Positions 44,731-53,732 of a stretch of 64,000 nucleotides of DNA are shown piece by piece (the first letter of the stretch is position 1; every line of letters starts with the position of its first letter). Position numbers and translations under genes: made by a program. Location of the stretch: positions 32,445-96,444 of the forward strand of contig JAGXTL010000042.1 of NCBI GenBank assembly GCA_018333635.1, read 5' to 3'. Source of the DNA: Dethiobacter sp. (GTDB taxonomy: Bacteria > Bacillota > Dethiobacteria > Dethiobacterales > Dethiobacteraceae). The notes under the pieces were generated by a model. That model searched no databases, was not told the DNA's origin, and saw only the letters and a list, made by a program, of their open reading frames with translations.

Positions 44731-46308
44731 ATGAAAGTGCTTGTTAGCGATCAGATTTCCGACTTGGGGGTGGCCAAGCTTAGGGAAAAAGTAGTGGTGG
44801 ATGTAAAAACCGACTTGACACCGGAGCAGCTTGTCGCTGAAATTCCCCAGTATGACGCGCTTGTGGTCCGCAGTTCCACAAAAGTTACGCGACAGGTGCT
44901 GGAGGCAGGCGCAAACCTGAAGGTTGTGGGCAGGGCCGGTGTGGGTGTAGATAATATTGATGTGGAGGCTGCCACAGAGCGGGGGATAATTGTCATCAAT
45001 GCTCCCGAGGGAAATACCATCTCCGCGGCAGAGCACACCATTGCTATGATGACTTCTCTTGCTCGAAATATTCCTGACGCATCCATTTCCATGAAAAAGG
45101 GAGAATGGAAGCGCAGTAAATTTATGGGCGTGGAGCTGTATAAAAAGACTTTGGGCGTTGTCGGTATAGGTCGGATTGGCAGTGAGGTTATCAAGCGGGC
45201 GAAAGCAATGGATATGGATATCTTAGCTTATGACCCTTATATTTCTGCGGAGCGCGCGGAAAAAATGGGTGTAACATTGACTAGCCTGGAAGAAATCTAC
45301 CGTAAGGCTGATTTTATAACGGTGCATGCTCCGCTGACAAAAGCCACAAAATACATGATTGGCAAAAAAGAATTGGCAATGATGAAAGATGGCGTGCGGA
45401 TTATTAACTGCGCTCGCGGTGGCCTCATCGACGAAAAAGCGCTCTATGATGCCTTAGTGTCCGGGAAGGTAGCCGGCGCTGCATTAGATGTTTTTGAAGA
45501 AGAACCGGTCAGCTGCAATCCTCTCTGTTCATTGACGAGTGTTATTGCAACGCCGCATTTGGGAGCGTCTACTGAAGAAGCCCAAGTCAATGTGGCTGTG
45601 CAGGTGGCAGAGCAGGTTGCTAATGCTCTGATGGGTGAACCACTCGTCAGCGCAGTCAACGTTTCTGTGATCCCGCCCGAAACATTGGCAGATGTGAAAC
45701 CGTTTATTCCTTTGATGAAAAAATTGGGTTCATTCTATACCCAGGTTTTTAACGGACAGGTGGAAGCTATTGATATCCTTTACAGCGGAGAAATCGCCAA
45801 CTACCCAGTGACGCCGCTGACCAACTCTTTTTTAATCGGACTGCTGTCGGTAATCCTCCAGGAGACGATTAACTATGTGAACGCTCCGCTGATTGCTAAA
45901 CAAAGGGGCATTAAAGTTCGGGAAATAGTCAGCAAGACGGCAGAAAATTTTACGAATTTGATTACCGTCAATATAAAAACAGCTGACGGCACTCAGACTA
46001 TTGCCGGTACACTTTTCAACAAAAATGATGTTCGCATTGTGCAAATCGGTAAGTACCGCATCGAAGTAGTGCCCTCCCGTTATATGCTGGTCACCACATA
46101 TACGGATATGCCCGGTGTGATTGGCCGCTTTGGCATTACACTTGGCAATCACAATATTAATATTGCCGGTATGCAGGTAGGGCGCCAATCCATTGGCGGA
46201 GAAGCTGTGATGGTTTTACAGGTTGACTCTCCGGTTTCTGAAGAAATTCTTGCTAAACTGCAAGAATTAGATGCGATTATGTCCATTCGCTTCGTTAGGC
46301 TTGACTGA
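44731..46308 (+). CDS. serA: D-3-phosphoglycerate dehydrogenase
   Basis: A 525-residue enzyme of the long type, first step to serine. GRAGVGVDNIDVEAA, the NAD motif GVVGIGRIGSEV, NCARGGLIDE and the catalytic His in ATPHLGAST are present. An intervening ASB domain and a C-terminal ACT domain (DMPGVIGRFGITLGNHNINI) follow. ATG 44731 has AGAGGAGGG upstream; the frame opens 56 codons earlier across the repeats and is not used. Confidence 0.95.
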   Translation: MKVLVSDQISDLGVAKLREKVVVDVKTDLTPEQLVAEIPQYDALVVRSSTKVTRQVLEAGANLKVVGRAGVGVDNIDVEAATERGIIVINAPEGNTISAAEHTIAMMTSLARNIPDASISMKKGEWKRSKFMGVELYKKTLGVVGIGRIGSEVIKRAKAMDMDILAYDPYISAERAEKMGVTLTSLEEIYRKADFITVHAPLTKATKYMIGKKELAMMKDGVRIINCARGGLIDEKALYDALVSGKVAGAALDVFEEEPVSCNPLCSLTSVIATPHLGASTEEAQVNVAVQVAEQVANALMGEPLVSAVNVSVIPPETLADVKPFIPLMKKLGSFYTQVFNGQVEAIDILYSGEIANYPVTPLTNSFLIGLLSVILQETINYVNAPLIAKQRGIKVREIVSKTAENFTNLITVNIKTADGTQTIAGTLFNKNDVRIVQIGKYRIEVVPSRYMLVTTYTDMPGVIGRFGITLGNHNINIAGMQVGRQSIGGEAVMVLQVDSPVSEEILAKLQELDAIMSIRFVRLD

Positions 46309-46310
46309 GT

Positions 46311-46739
46311 TTAGTATATTTCAAAATTAATACTGCGCAGCTTCCTTCCGTCGTTCTCAAACAAGCCGAAATGCAGGAAACGGCGAGGGAAGTATTTTTT
46401 TGTCAGGGAGAAAACGTGACAGTTGTTTCCCTGGCTTTGACCGATGATTTTACAAGTTAAGTAGCGAAAAAGCACCAACTCAGCTCTAAAATTCAGGCAG
46501 ATTACATACAGCTCTTCCTCTGGCGGCGTGGAATTCAGTTTAATCTGTAAGCGTGTCAATGCACTTTTAAGTGCCGCACTGTCCTGAAACAGAAAGAATT
46601 GCGGGCCGGAGAGGTTGAACGGATTTGACCATTCTGCGTTTTGCGCCAGTGGATTGATCGAGATAGGGATATACTGTAAAATAGGGTAGTTGAGAAAATT
46701 TGCCGCATTCTTCATTTTAGCAATTATTCCCCTAAGCAT
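46311..46739 (-). CDS. Orphan hypothetical protein (142 aa)
   Basis: I do not recognise this protein. AAGGAGG lies eight bases before the ATG (46737-46739), which argues that it is a true gene. It has no clear signal peptide or membrane helix, with an even mix of helix- and strand-forming segments and a basic pI. It converges on serA with only two bases between stops and shares a 61-base divergent promoter gap with the FAH gene. Confidence 0.65.
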   Translation of the reverse strand: MLRGIIAKMKNAANFLNYPILQYIPISINPLAQNAEWSNPFNLSGPQFFLFQDSAALKSALTRLQIKLNSTPPEEELYVICLNFRAELVLFRYLTCKIIGQSQGNNCHVFSLTKKYFPRRFLHFGLFENDGRKLRSINFEIY

Positions 46740-46800
46740 TTAAACTTACCTCCTTGGGATAATTTTTGCTAAACTAGACTTTTCTAGGAGGAAACGAAAG

Positions 46801-47565
46801 ATGAAATGGGTCAGATTTAAAAAGGGCAACTGTGAATATACCGCTTTCTTGGCAGAAGAAACGCTACATGCGGTAGAGGGAGATATCTATACGGGTGACT
46901 GGCATAAAACAGGGGAGCTTTTTCTCTTGGCCGAGGTGGAACTGATGGCTCCCTGCCGCCCTACTAAGGTTGTCTGTATCGGCCTGAACTATCGCGATCA
47001 TGCTCAGGAAATGGGCGAGGCTTTGCCTGCAGAACCGATCCTTTTCTTGAAACCCCCTTCTGCTGTGATAGGTGCAGGCCAGTTCATTCTCTATCCGGAG
47101 TGGATTGGCCGCATGGACTATGAAGCAGAACTGGCAGTTGTGATCGGTAAGCGGGGAAAAAATATTGCGGCCGGAGACGCTTGGCAGCATATTTTCGGTT
47201 ATACTTGCGGCAACGACATCACGGCTCGTCACCTGCAAAAGAAAGACGGCCAGTGGAGCAGGGCAAAGTCGTTTGATACTTTCTGCCCATTAGGCCCTTG
47301 GATAGTCACCGAAATTGACGCGTCCGCTTTGGATATCTCTCTTACGGTGAATGGGGAGCTAAAACAGCAATCATCCACAACTCAGCTTGTGGCTAATCCG
47401 GCGCAACTGGTGGCGTTTGTTACCCGTGTGATGACTTTGGAGGCAGGCGATGTGATTTTGACGGGCACGCCTGCCGGCGTGGGTCCGCTAAAACCAGGCG
47501 ATAGTGTAACCGTCCGCATTGGCAGTGTCGGGGAATTGACAAACACTGTTATCGCGGAAAGTTGA
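46801..47565 (+). CDS. Fumarylacetoacetate hydrolase family protein
   Basis: A 254-residue FAH-fold enzyme. CIGLNYRDHAQEMG, PILFLKPPSAVIG, the metal-binding MDYEAELAVVIGK and NDITARHLQKKDGQWSRAKSFDTFCPLGP are typical, as is TGTPAGVGPLKPGD. Family members act as acylpyruvate hydrolases or oxaloacetate decarboxylases. The ATG has AGGAGGAAACG upstream. Confidence 0.92.
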   Translation: MKWVRFKKGNCEYTAFLAEETLHAVEGDIYTGDWHKTGELFLLAEVELMAPCRPTKVVCIGLNYRDHAQEMGEALPAEPILFLKPPSAVIGAGQFILYPEWIGRMDYEAELAVVIGKRGKNIAAGDAWQHIFGYTCGNDITARHLQKKDGQWSRAKSFDTFCPLGPWIVTEIDASALDISLTVNGELKQQSSTTQLVANPAQLVAFVTRVMTLEAGDVILTGTPAGVGPLKPGDSVTVRIGSVGELTNTVIAES

Positions 47566-47713
47566 AGCCTAAGTTAATTCAGTTTTTTGGAGGGGGCTGT
47601 TTATTAGGAGCCTGCAATCCTCCGGGCAAGATTAATATATTAAAGATCTCCTGAATGTGTGTGAACAGGCAGGCAAGAAGAAAGTTAAAAGGTAAAGATA
47701 ATTTATGGCGAGT

Positions 47714-47746
47714 AAAAACCGCAGGCAAAAATGCTGCGGTTTTTTT
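47714..47746 (+). terminator. Strong terminator downstream of the FAH gene
   Basis: AAAAACCGCAG (47714-47724) pairs with CTGCGGTTTTT (47734-47744), with a T-run. The 259-base gap (47566-47824) otherwise holds a short open frame at 47655-47810 that spans this hairpin, and no clear promoter. Confidence 0.85.
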
Positions 47747-47824
47747 ATTGGTAATGATGATTTTTTTTGCTTGTTGCGGGAAGACTAAGCACAGTGAGCC
47801 GCCGCAATAGAAAGGGGAGAAAAA

Positions 47825-48454
47825 ATGTACACGAGTAATTTGGGTATTTTAATCCTGATTGTGGTTACCGCATTAGTATATTTTGGTTTTCTCCACCGCG
47901 TGCTAGATAGAATGCGCCTGAAAAAAGTAGAGGCACTGGTAATTCTGCTCTCAATGCTGGCAGCCGGGTTTTTACCCAACATTCCGCTTATATACGGTTT
48001 GTCAATTAATATCGGAGGAGCAATTATCCCGATGGGTGTGGCAATTTACCTGATTGTGACGGCAGATGAAGCTTCTGAGAAACGAAGGGCATTGATCACC
48101 ACAGGTGCGGTGGCAGTATTGGTCTATCTGACAGATAAGATTCTGCCTGTGGAGCCCGGAGCTTTAGGTTTTGATCTGGATCCTTTGTTTGTTCCGGCTT
48201 TGTTGGCGGCAGTCATCGCATATGTTCTGGGGAGATCACGGCGGGCTGCTTTCATCGGCGGTGTTTTTGGCGTGATTCTCACTGACATATTTGCCTGGCT
48301 GGAAAATCTGTTCATTTACCAGTTGCATGTTCCCATTGTCTTAGGTTCAACCGGCATTTTTGGTGCGGCCGTAATTGGCGGCATGGGTGCAGTATTGTTG
48401 GCGGAATTAGTGGGAGAAATTTTGGAGCGTTTGCAAGGAGGACCGAAAGTATGA
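47825..48454 (+). CDS. DUF1614 membrane protein
   Basis: A 209-residue protein with about seven membrane helices. The segments GFLPNIPLIYGLSINIGGAIIP and FIGGVFGVILTDIF fit the DUF1614 family, whose function is unknown. It overlaps spoIIP by four bases (ATGA). Co-expression with SpoIIP suggests a sporulation role, by inference. The ATG has AAAGGGGAG upstream. Confidence 0.82.
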   Translation: MYTSNLGILILIVVTALVYFGFLHRVLDRMRLKKVEALVILLSMLAAGFLPNIPLIYGLSINIGGAIIPMGVAIYLIVTADEASEKRRALITTGAVAVLVYLTDKILPVEPGALGFDLDPLFVPALLAAVIAYVLGRSRRAAFIGGVFGVILTDIFAWLENLFIYQLHVPIVLGSTGIFGAAVIGGMGAVLLAELVGEILERLQGGPKV

Positions 48455-49761
48455 GACAGCGTATCTTTATTTTGCTTTTGCTGGTTGCCGTGCCATTGGT
48501 AGGTCTGCTTGCAGAGAGGGCGGCAGTTGGTGCCCTGCCTGCTGTAAGGCCGTTATCAGAGTTTTTTGCCTGGCCGATGGATGATATTTCTAAAGAAGAT
48601 GTACTGGCTGCCAAATATTGGACGATGCTTGACGAAAATGGCCGGGAACTCTTAATTACCGGCCGTAGGATTCATGTGGGCGACGAGTTTATTTCAGGTG
48701 ACAACAGGCTTTACCGTGTTGTTCGCATCAATAATCGCACTGCTCACTCCCGTTTCGTGCGGGAGGTTGGTGCCGTATTCAGTGAGCAGAGGGAAAGTAT
48801 TTTTGTGGCTTGGCTGGATCGTTTGGGTTTTAGTGGCTATCCTGCTCAACCAGCTGCAGAAAATGAAGATGTGGAACCGACAGCGGCTCCGAGAGGGTTG
48901 ATCGGGATTTACCATACCCATAACGCCGAGGCGTATATACCGAGTGACGGCGACGCTTTTGTTGTTCCCAAGGGGGGGATTCATGGCGTAGGGCGGGTCT
49001 TCGCCGAAAACTTGGAGGAGAAAGGTGTCCGGGTCGTATTTGATCAGACGCTGCATCTTCCTCACGACCGTGGTGCTTACCGTCGCTCCCGTGTGACGAC
49101 AGAAAGGCTGCTGGCCAAAGGGCCTGATGTGATTTTTGATGTACATCGCGATGCGGCGCCGCGTCATGTCTATGCTACGCAAATCGACGGTGAATGGGTA
49201 ACGCAAGTTAAATTTGTCGTGGGACGGCAAAATCCTAATATGCAAGTAACGCGCCAGTTTGCGCTTGACTTAAAACGGATTACTGATCAGGTTCATCCTA
49301 ATTTGATTAAAGGCATTTTCATGGCGCGCGGTAATTATAATCAGGATTTGACGCCATTTAATCTCTTATTGGAAGTGGGTGCTCATACCAATTCCAGAGA
49401 AGCGGCAAAAAAGGGGATAGCCCTCTTTGCCGATGCGGTGGCCTTTTATTTCTACGGTCCGGAGGGAGAGCGTGCGGCGCCTGCACCGGGGGCGTTAGCG
49501 GAACCAGGTAACAGGTCGGCGCTTCGTTCCATCCTCTTTTTGCTTGGCGGTACGGCCGCCATTGTCGTCGGTTTTATCCTCTTAAACAGCGGCCGCTTCG
49601 GCAATTTGCAGACTGCTCTCGACCCTTGGCTGGGAAAAGCCCGCAGTAGGCTGGAGCAGGGCGACCGCTATCTTCTCCCTTGGCAGGAAAAAATCAGGAG
49701 CGGTTCACAGACTATGAGAGACAAGCTGCTGAAAGTTTCCTCGCGGGTTCGACGCAAGTAG
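48451..49761 (+). CDS. spoIIP: Stage II sporulation protein P
   Basis: A 436-residue SpoIIP amidase/endopeptidase, part of the SpoIID-SpoIIM-SpoIIP machine that thins septal peptidoglycan during engulfment. An N-terminal signal anchor precedes the catalytic domain: LIGIYHTHNAEAYIPSDG (zinc His), VIFDVHRDAAPR and NLLLEVGAHTNSREAA (catalytic Glu). A second hydrophobic helix lies near residues 352-372. A basic cytoplasmic-like tail follows, which is unusual for SpoIIP. Confidence 0.88.
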   Translation: MRQRIFILLLLVAVPLVGLLAERAAVGALPAVRPLSEFFAWPMDDISKEDVLAAKYWTMLDENGRELLITGRRIHVGDEFISGDNRLYRVVRINNRTAHSRFVREVGAVFSEQRESIFVAWLDRLGFSGYPAQPAAENEDVEPTAAPRGLIGIYHTHNAEAYIPSDGDAFVVPKGGIHGVGRVFAENLEEKGVRVVFDQTLHLPHDRGAYRRSRVTTERLLAKGPDVIFDVHRDAAPRHVYATQIDGEWVTQVKFVVGRQNPNMQVTRQFALDLKRITDQVHPNLIKGIFMARGNYNQDLTPFNLLLEVGAHTNSREAAKKGIALFADAVAFYFYGPEGERAAPAPGALAEPGNRSALRSILFLLGGTAAIVVGFILLNSGRFGNLQTALDPWLGKARSRLEQGDRYLLPWQEKIRSGSQTMRDKLLKVSSRVRRK

Positions 49762-49788
49762 GCTGCGCTTGTGAGAACTCAGGCAGTT

Positions 49789-50544
49789 TTACAAAAAGAG
49801 CGGACCCTCTTGCAGCAAAGTTAATACTTTTGCTTTAAGCGTAGCAAGCTGAATTGCGGTTGATGCGGCATTATCGCCTCGCGCGCTCAGATAGATTTTG
49901 ATCTTTGGCTCTGTGCCCGATGGGCGAATACAGAACCAGGAAAAATCTTGCAGAGTATATTTTAGCGTATTGTTGCGGGGTAATCCCGTAGGGGTCTGCT
50001 TGCCGTTAATGTCGGTGCTTAGCTGCTGCAGGTAATCATCAGTGCGGATGATTGCCATTCCGTCCAGCGCCAACAAGCTGGTAGTGCGCAACTGATGCAT
50101 GACTTGTTCTACTCGAGAGAGTTCACCTTCAGCCAACTCCAGGTTAATCAGTTCCTCTCGAAAATAACCGTGAGTTAAGAACAGTTGCTCGAGGGCATCT
50201 AAGAGGCTCATCTGCCGGTTTTTGTAATAGGCGGCCATCTCAGCCACCAATTGGCTAGCTTGAACACCGTCTTTGTCTCGGACAAAGTCACCGGCAAGAT
50301 AACCATAACTTTCTTCAAAGCCAAAAAGAAAGACATTTCGGCCTGTATCAACTCGTTCTCTGATCTGTTCTCCGATGTATTTAAATCCTGTTAGCGTTTC
50401 TATCATCTCCACCCCGTAGGCTGCTGCAATTGCTTTCCCCATTTCTGAGGTTACCACAGTCTGGACTGCCATGCCGTTTAGGGGAAGAGTTCCTTGCTTT
50501 TTTTTCTGGGAAAGAATATAGTCCAGCAGCGTGTATCTTAGAAA
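49789..50544 (-). pseudogene. Truncated phosphoglucomutase/phosphomannomutase (C-terminal part)
   Basis: About 245 residues of the C-terminal part of a long phosphohexomutase are readable. They begin in LLDYILSQKKKQGTLPLNG and include TLTGFKYIGEQI, FGFEESYGYLAGDFVRDKDG (sugar loop) and CIRPSGTEPKIKIY (phosphate loop). The catalytic serine and metal-binding domains (about 300 residues) are missing. The homology stops at the end of the Uma2 gene on the same strand, whose stop codon overlaps this frame. An internal ATG at 50472 could initiate, but the product could not be active. Confidence 0.82.
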
Positions 50545-51140
50545 TTAGGCAGTTCCGGGATGCTGTCAATAATCTCCTGCATAGTAAAAGAAATGCAGGC
50601 CAGACGTGCAGATAAAACAGGCTCCTTCTCTTTATAAACTTCAGACAGGTAATACTGATCCCCATCCAGCAGGTATTGCTCCAGCAATTCATTGTTTATA
50701 TCAACAATCCAGTATTCCGGGATATTATACTTTGCATACGCATGAAGTTTTTGCTGCCTGTCGCGTTTGGCTGAATGGGGTGAAAGCACCTCCACAACTA
50801 AATCCGGAGATCCTTCTATCCCCTTTCCCGTGATGATTTCAAGTCTGTTGCGGTGAATCATCACCAAATCCGGTTGGCGGACTTCAGTAAGCGATAAGAT
50901 AAGATCAAAAGGAGCCGGAATAACAACATACTCATTTAAGCAATCCCGGTCGACGCAATACAAAATTTGCTTTATAACAAGCTGATGCACCACGCTCGAC
51001 CCCGGTGTCATTGCTTCCAGCCGGCCATTGTTAATTTCATAGCGCGTCCCGTCATCCGGTAATTTTGCATAAGTCTCATATGTTACAGGGTGTTCTTTAA
51101 GTAAGTGACCCGGCTTTGTAGGTTTCTTATCTTTCCCCAC
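50538..51140 (-). CDS. Uma2 family (DUF820) putative endonuclease
   Basis: A 200-residue PD-(D/E)XK-fold protein: YEINNGRLEAMTPGSSVVHQ, VRQPDLVMI, GSPDLVVEVLSPHSAKRD and KLHAYAKYNIPEYWIVD. These give the acidic/Glu/Lys active-site positions of the family. Uma2 proteins are often multicopy and mobile, and their role is unclear. The start is GTG (51138-51140) after GGGGGG. The last codons join the phosphoglucomutase remnant, so arrival of this gene probably accompanied loss of the mutase front half. Confidence 0.85.
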   Translation of the reverse strand: MGKDKKPTKPGHLLKEHPVTYETYAKLPDDGTRYEINNGRLEAMTPGSSVVHQLVIKQILYCVDRDCLNEYVVIPAPFDLILSLTEVRQPDLVMIHRNRLEIITGKGIEGSPDLVVEVLSPHSAKRDRQQKLHAYAKYNIPEYWIVDINNELLEQYLLDGDQYYLSEVYKEKEPVLSARLACISFTMQEIIDSIPELPNF

Positions 51141-51251
51141 AGCCAGTCCCCCCTTAGAATTATTTACACTATTATACCAAACAGGTGTTTTGCTTTACAA
51201 CCCCTGTCAGATGCTCTACGCGTCGCTCCAAAGAGCAATCACTGCTTACAT

Positions 51252-52025
51252 TCAGCGGCGTATTTTCTGTGCGCCGTCAGCAGGGTCGATATACCAGTCA
51301 GCCTGGTGGAGCAATTCGGATATAGGGACGATGCTGTAGCCTTGGCTTTTGGCGTAGCTGATTATCTCCGGCAGAGCGCCTGCGGTATGGAGGCCGTTAT
51401 TATGAAAAAGGATGATGGCGCCGGGGTGAAGTCTGCTTGTGACGCGCTGGACCAGCTCTTGCCTGCTGATATCTTTCCAGTCCAGGGAGTCTATGCTCCA
51501 CTGAATGGTAAGATATCCCAGTTCGTTAGTCGCTTCGATAACTTTATTGCTGTATTCGCCAAAGGGCGGGCGAAAGAGCTTTGGTTCGACTTCCGTCAGC
51601 TTGGTGAGCGCGTCGTGGACAAGCTCCAGCTCTTGTTTAATGTTTTGCTTGTCTAAGGCGTTGAGGTGGGGATGGGTCCATGTATGATTGCCTAGTTCAT
51701 GCCCGTCGGCCGCGATTTTTTTTACTAAGTCCGGATATTTTTCAATCCAGAAACCGGTGAGAAAAAATGTGGTTTTTAGGTTGTTTTCCCTGAGAATTTC
51801 CAAGATTCGCGGGGTAAACTCAGCGCCCCAGGAGGCGTCGAAGGAGAAGGCAATCTTTTTTTCTGTTGTGTCCACATAGTAAATGGGAACAAGCCTTTCC
51901 TGCGCAACGGTAGGGTCAATGTTGCCTCCGGAAAAAGAATGGTGCAAAAGCAGAATTATAAATAGTGCTATTGACAAATAAATGAGAAGGCGAGCTTTAG
52001 GGGGGAGAAGTATGCTAATAATCAT
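51252..52025 (-). CDS. pdaB: Polysaccharide deacetylase, PdaB family
   Basis: A 257-residue exported deacetylase. A signal anchor (residues 10-28) precedes a NodB domain: KIAFSFDASWGAEFT (catalytic/metal Asp), GHELGNHTWTHPHLN (HxxxH), FRPPFGEYS and HPGAIILFHN. The N-terminal YYVDTTEKKIAFSFDA is characteristic of the PdaB sporulation branch. The ATG has AGGAGGATAG upstream. Confidence 0.88.
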   Translation of the reverse strand: MIISILLPPKARLLIYLSIALFIILLLHHSFSGGNIDPTVAQERLVPIYYVDTTEKKIAFSFDASWGAEFTPRILEILRENNLKTTFFLTGFWIEKYPDLVKKIAADGHELGNHTWTHPHLNALDKQNIKQELELVHDALTKLTEVEPKLFRPPFGEYSNKVIEATNELGYLTIQWSIDSLDWKDISRQELVQRVTSRLHPGAIILFHNNGLHTAGALPEIISYAKSQGYSIVPISELLHQADWYIDPADGAQKIRR

Positions 52026-52421
52026 ATTCTATCCTCCTTAAATTTTCTGTGATTTTCTTGTTTTGTGCCTTTGCGGTCTCAGTTGCTTCCTGGCTCTTTG
52101 CCCTCACCCTAGCCCTCTCCCGGAGGGAGAGGGGAAATGAGTGGGAGAGAGGGAGATGAGTGTGTAGCCCTCACCCTAGCCCTCTCCCAGTGGGAGAGGG
52201 GAGATGAGGGGGAGAGGGGAGATGAGTGGGAGTTGAGGGGATTTGCGGGGAATGTTTGTTATATATTTTATTTTACTTCTCAGTGCGATATGCTTGCCTG
52301 TAACAGAAAGAAGATATTAGAGGAAATTGCAGCTTTTAGGAAGGAATCTGGTCTGGGGTTGTCGAAGTGCGTTGTCTTATATAGACGAGTTTGCGTAAAG
52401 CTGTTTAGGGGGGGCTTAGTT
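52026..52421. repeat. Gap before paaK: two GGGAGAGGG palindromes and leader
   Basis: Two copies of CCCTCACCCTAGCCCTCTCC with the palindrome lie at about 52100-52134 and 52170-52202, followed by degenerate GGGAGAGGGGAGATGAG repeats to about 52245. The remaining 175 bases are AT-rich (52255-52275). They hold TGTCGAA at 52360-52366 with a TATATA 11 bases further on. The paaK frame is open through all of this, but no ribosome site supports an earlier start. Confidence 0.75.
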
Positions 52422-53720
52422 TTGTATTGGAATAGTGAAGCCGAATGCATGTCGAGGGATAGGTTGCAGGAATTGCAGTTCAAGCGATTGCGCAAGATTG
52501 TAGAACGTGTTTATAATAACGTGCCCCATTATTGTCGCGCTTTTCAGGCTGCAGGAATAGAGCCTGGCGATATTGACAGCCTCGAGGATCTCTCACGTTT
52601 GCCCTTTACGGTGAAACAGGATTTCCGGGACAATTATCCGTTTAGTTTATTTGCAGTGCCACAGAACGAAGTTGTACGCTTTCATTCTTCTTCAGGCACT
52701 ACCGGCAAACCTACTGTGGTAGGTTATACACGCAATGATCTAGGCACATGGTCGGAGCTAATGGCTCGCTGCCTGGTCAGCGCAGGGACGACACGAAATT
52801 CGGTTGTGCAAAATGCTTACGGCTACGGTTTGTTTACCGGCGGGCTTGGAGTCCACTATGGAGCGGAGTTGGTAGGGGCGGCAGTAATTCCCATTTCCGG
52901 CGGCAACACTCAGCGGCAGGTTATGGTGATGAAGGATTTCGGAACCGATATCCTTACCTGCACACCTAGCTATGCTTTGTTTATTGCTGAAGTGATTGAA
53001 GAAATGGGCTTAAAAAAGGAAGATTTTAAGTTACGCGCCGGTATCTTCGGCGCCGAGCCTTGGTCAGAAAATATGCGTCAACAGATTGAGACAAGATTGG
53101 GTATTACGGCGATTGATATTTATGGTCTAAGTGAAATCATTGGTCCCGGGGTAGCAGTTGAATGTGAGGAAAAGTGCGGCCTGCATATTTTTGAGGATCA
53201 TTTTATTCCAGAAATTATCGACCCGGTCAGCGGCGCTGTTTTGCCTTACGGGGAAAAAGGTGAGTTAGTATTCACTACTTTAACGAAGGAAGCGCTGCCT
53301 ATTATCCGTTATCGTACCCGCGATATCACCACCCTTACGGTGGAGCCTTGTCTGTGCGGGCGCACTCATGTGCGGATGGCTAAAGTGACCGGCCGCAGCG
53401 ATGATATGATTATTGTCCGCGGGGTAAACGTTTTCCCGACTCAGGTGGAAAGTGTGCTGCTGGAAATTGGCGAAACAGAACCCCACTATCAGTTGGTAGT
53501 AACTAGGGAGGGCAACCTTGATCTGCTGGAAATCCAAGTGGAAGTATCGGAGCGGATGTTTTCTGATAAGATAAAAGGAATGGAAGCATTGGAGCGGAAA
53601 ATTCATACGCAAATTGATTCCATTCTTGGAATCAGTGCCAAAATCCGTTTGGTGGAGCCAAAAACAATTCCGCGCAGTGAAGGTAAAGCTAAGCGAGTTA
53701 TTGATAAGCGGCTGCTGTAA
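52422..53720 (+). CDS. paaK: Phenylacetate--CoA ligase
   Basis: A 432-residue adenylate-forming enzyme. YWN at the start and [20 protein letters not shown] are typical of Paa[17 protein letters not shown] binds [15 protein letters not shown] and [17 protein letters not shown] follow, and the C-terminal domain has ITGRSDD-like [21 protein letters not shown] 52422 after AGGGGGGC gives the family length. Aryl acids such as phenylacetate, or indoleacetate, are likely substrates. Confidence 0.9.
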   Translation: MYWNSEAECMSRDRLQELQFKRLRKIVERVYNNVPHYCRAFQAAGIEPGDIDSLEDLSRLPFTVKQDFRDNYPFSLFAVPQNEVVRFHSSSGTTGKPTVVGYTRNDLGTWSELMARCLVSAGTTRNSVVQNAYGYGLFTGGLGVHYGAELVGAAVIPISGGNTQRQVMVMKDFGTDILTCTPSYALFIAEVIEEMGLKKEDFKLRAGIFGAEPWSENMRQQIETRLGITAIDIYGLSEIIGPGVAVECEEKCGLHIFEDHFIPEIIDPVSGAVLPYGEKGELVFTTLTKEALPIIRYRTRDITTLTVEPCLCGRTHVRMAKVTGRSDDMIIVRGVNVFPTQVESVLLEIGETEPHYQLVVTREGNLDLLEIQVEVSERMFSDKIKGMEALERKIHTQIDSILGISAKIRLVEPKTIPRSEGKAKRVIDKRLL

Positions 53721-53732
53721 GGGAGGCAAGAT

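Noticed and set aside
52137..52421. Longer N-terminus for PaaK
   Set aside because: It would be encoded by the GGGAGAGGG repeats and has no ribosome site; the TTG at 52422 gives the normal length.
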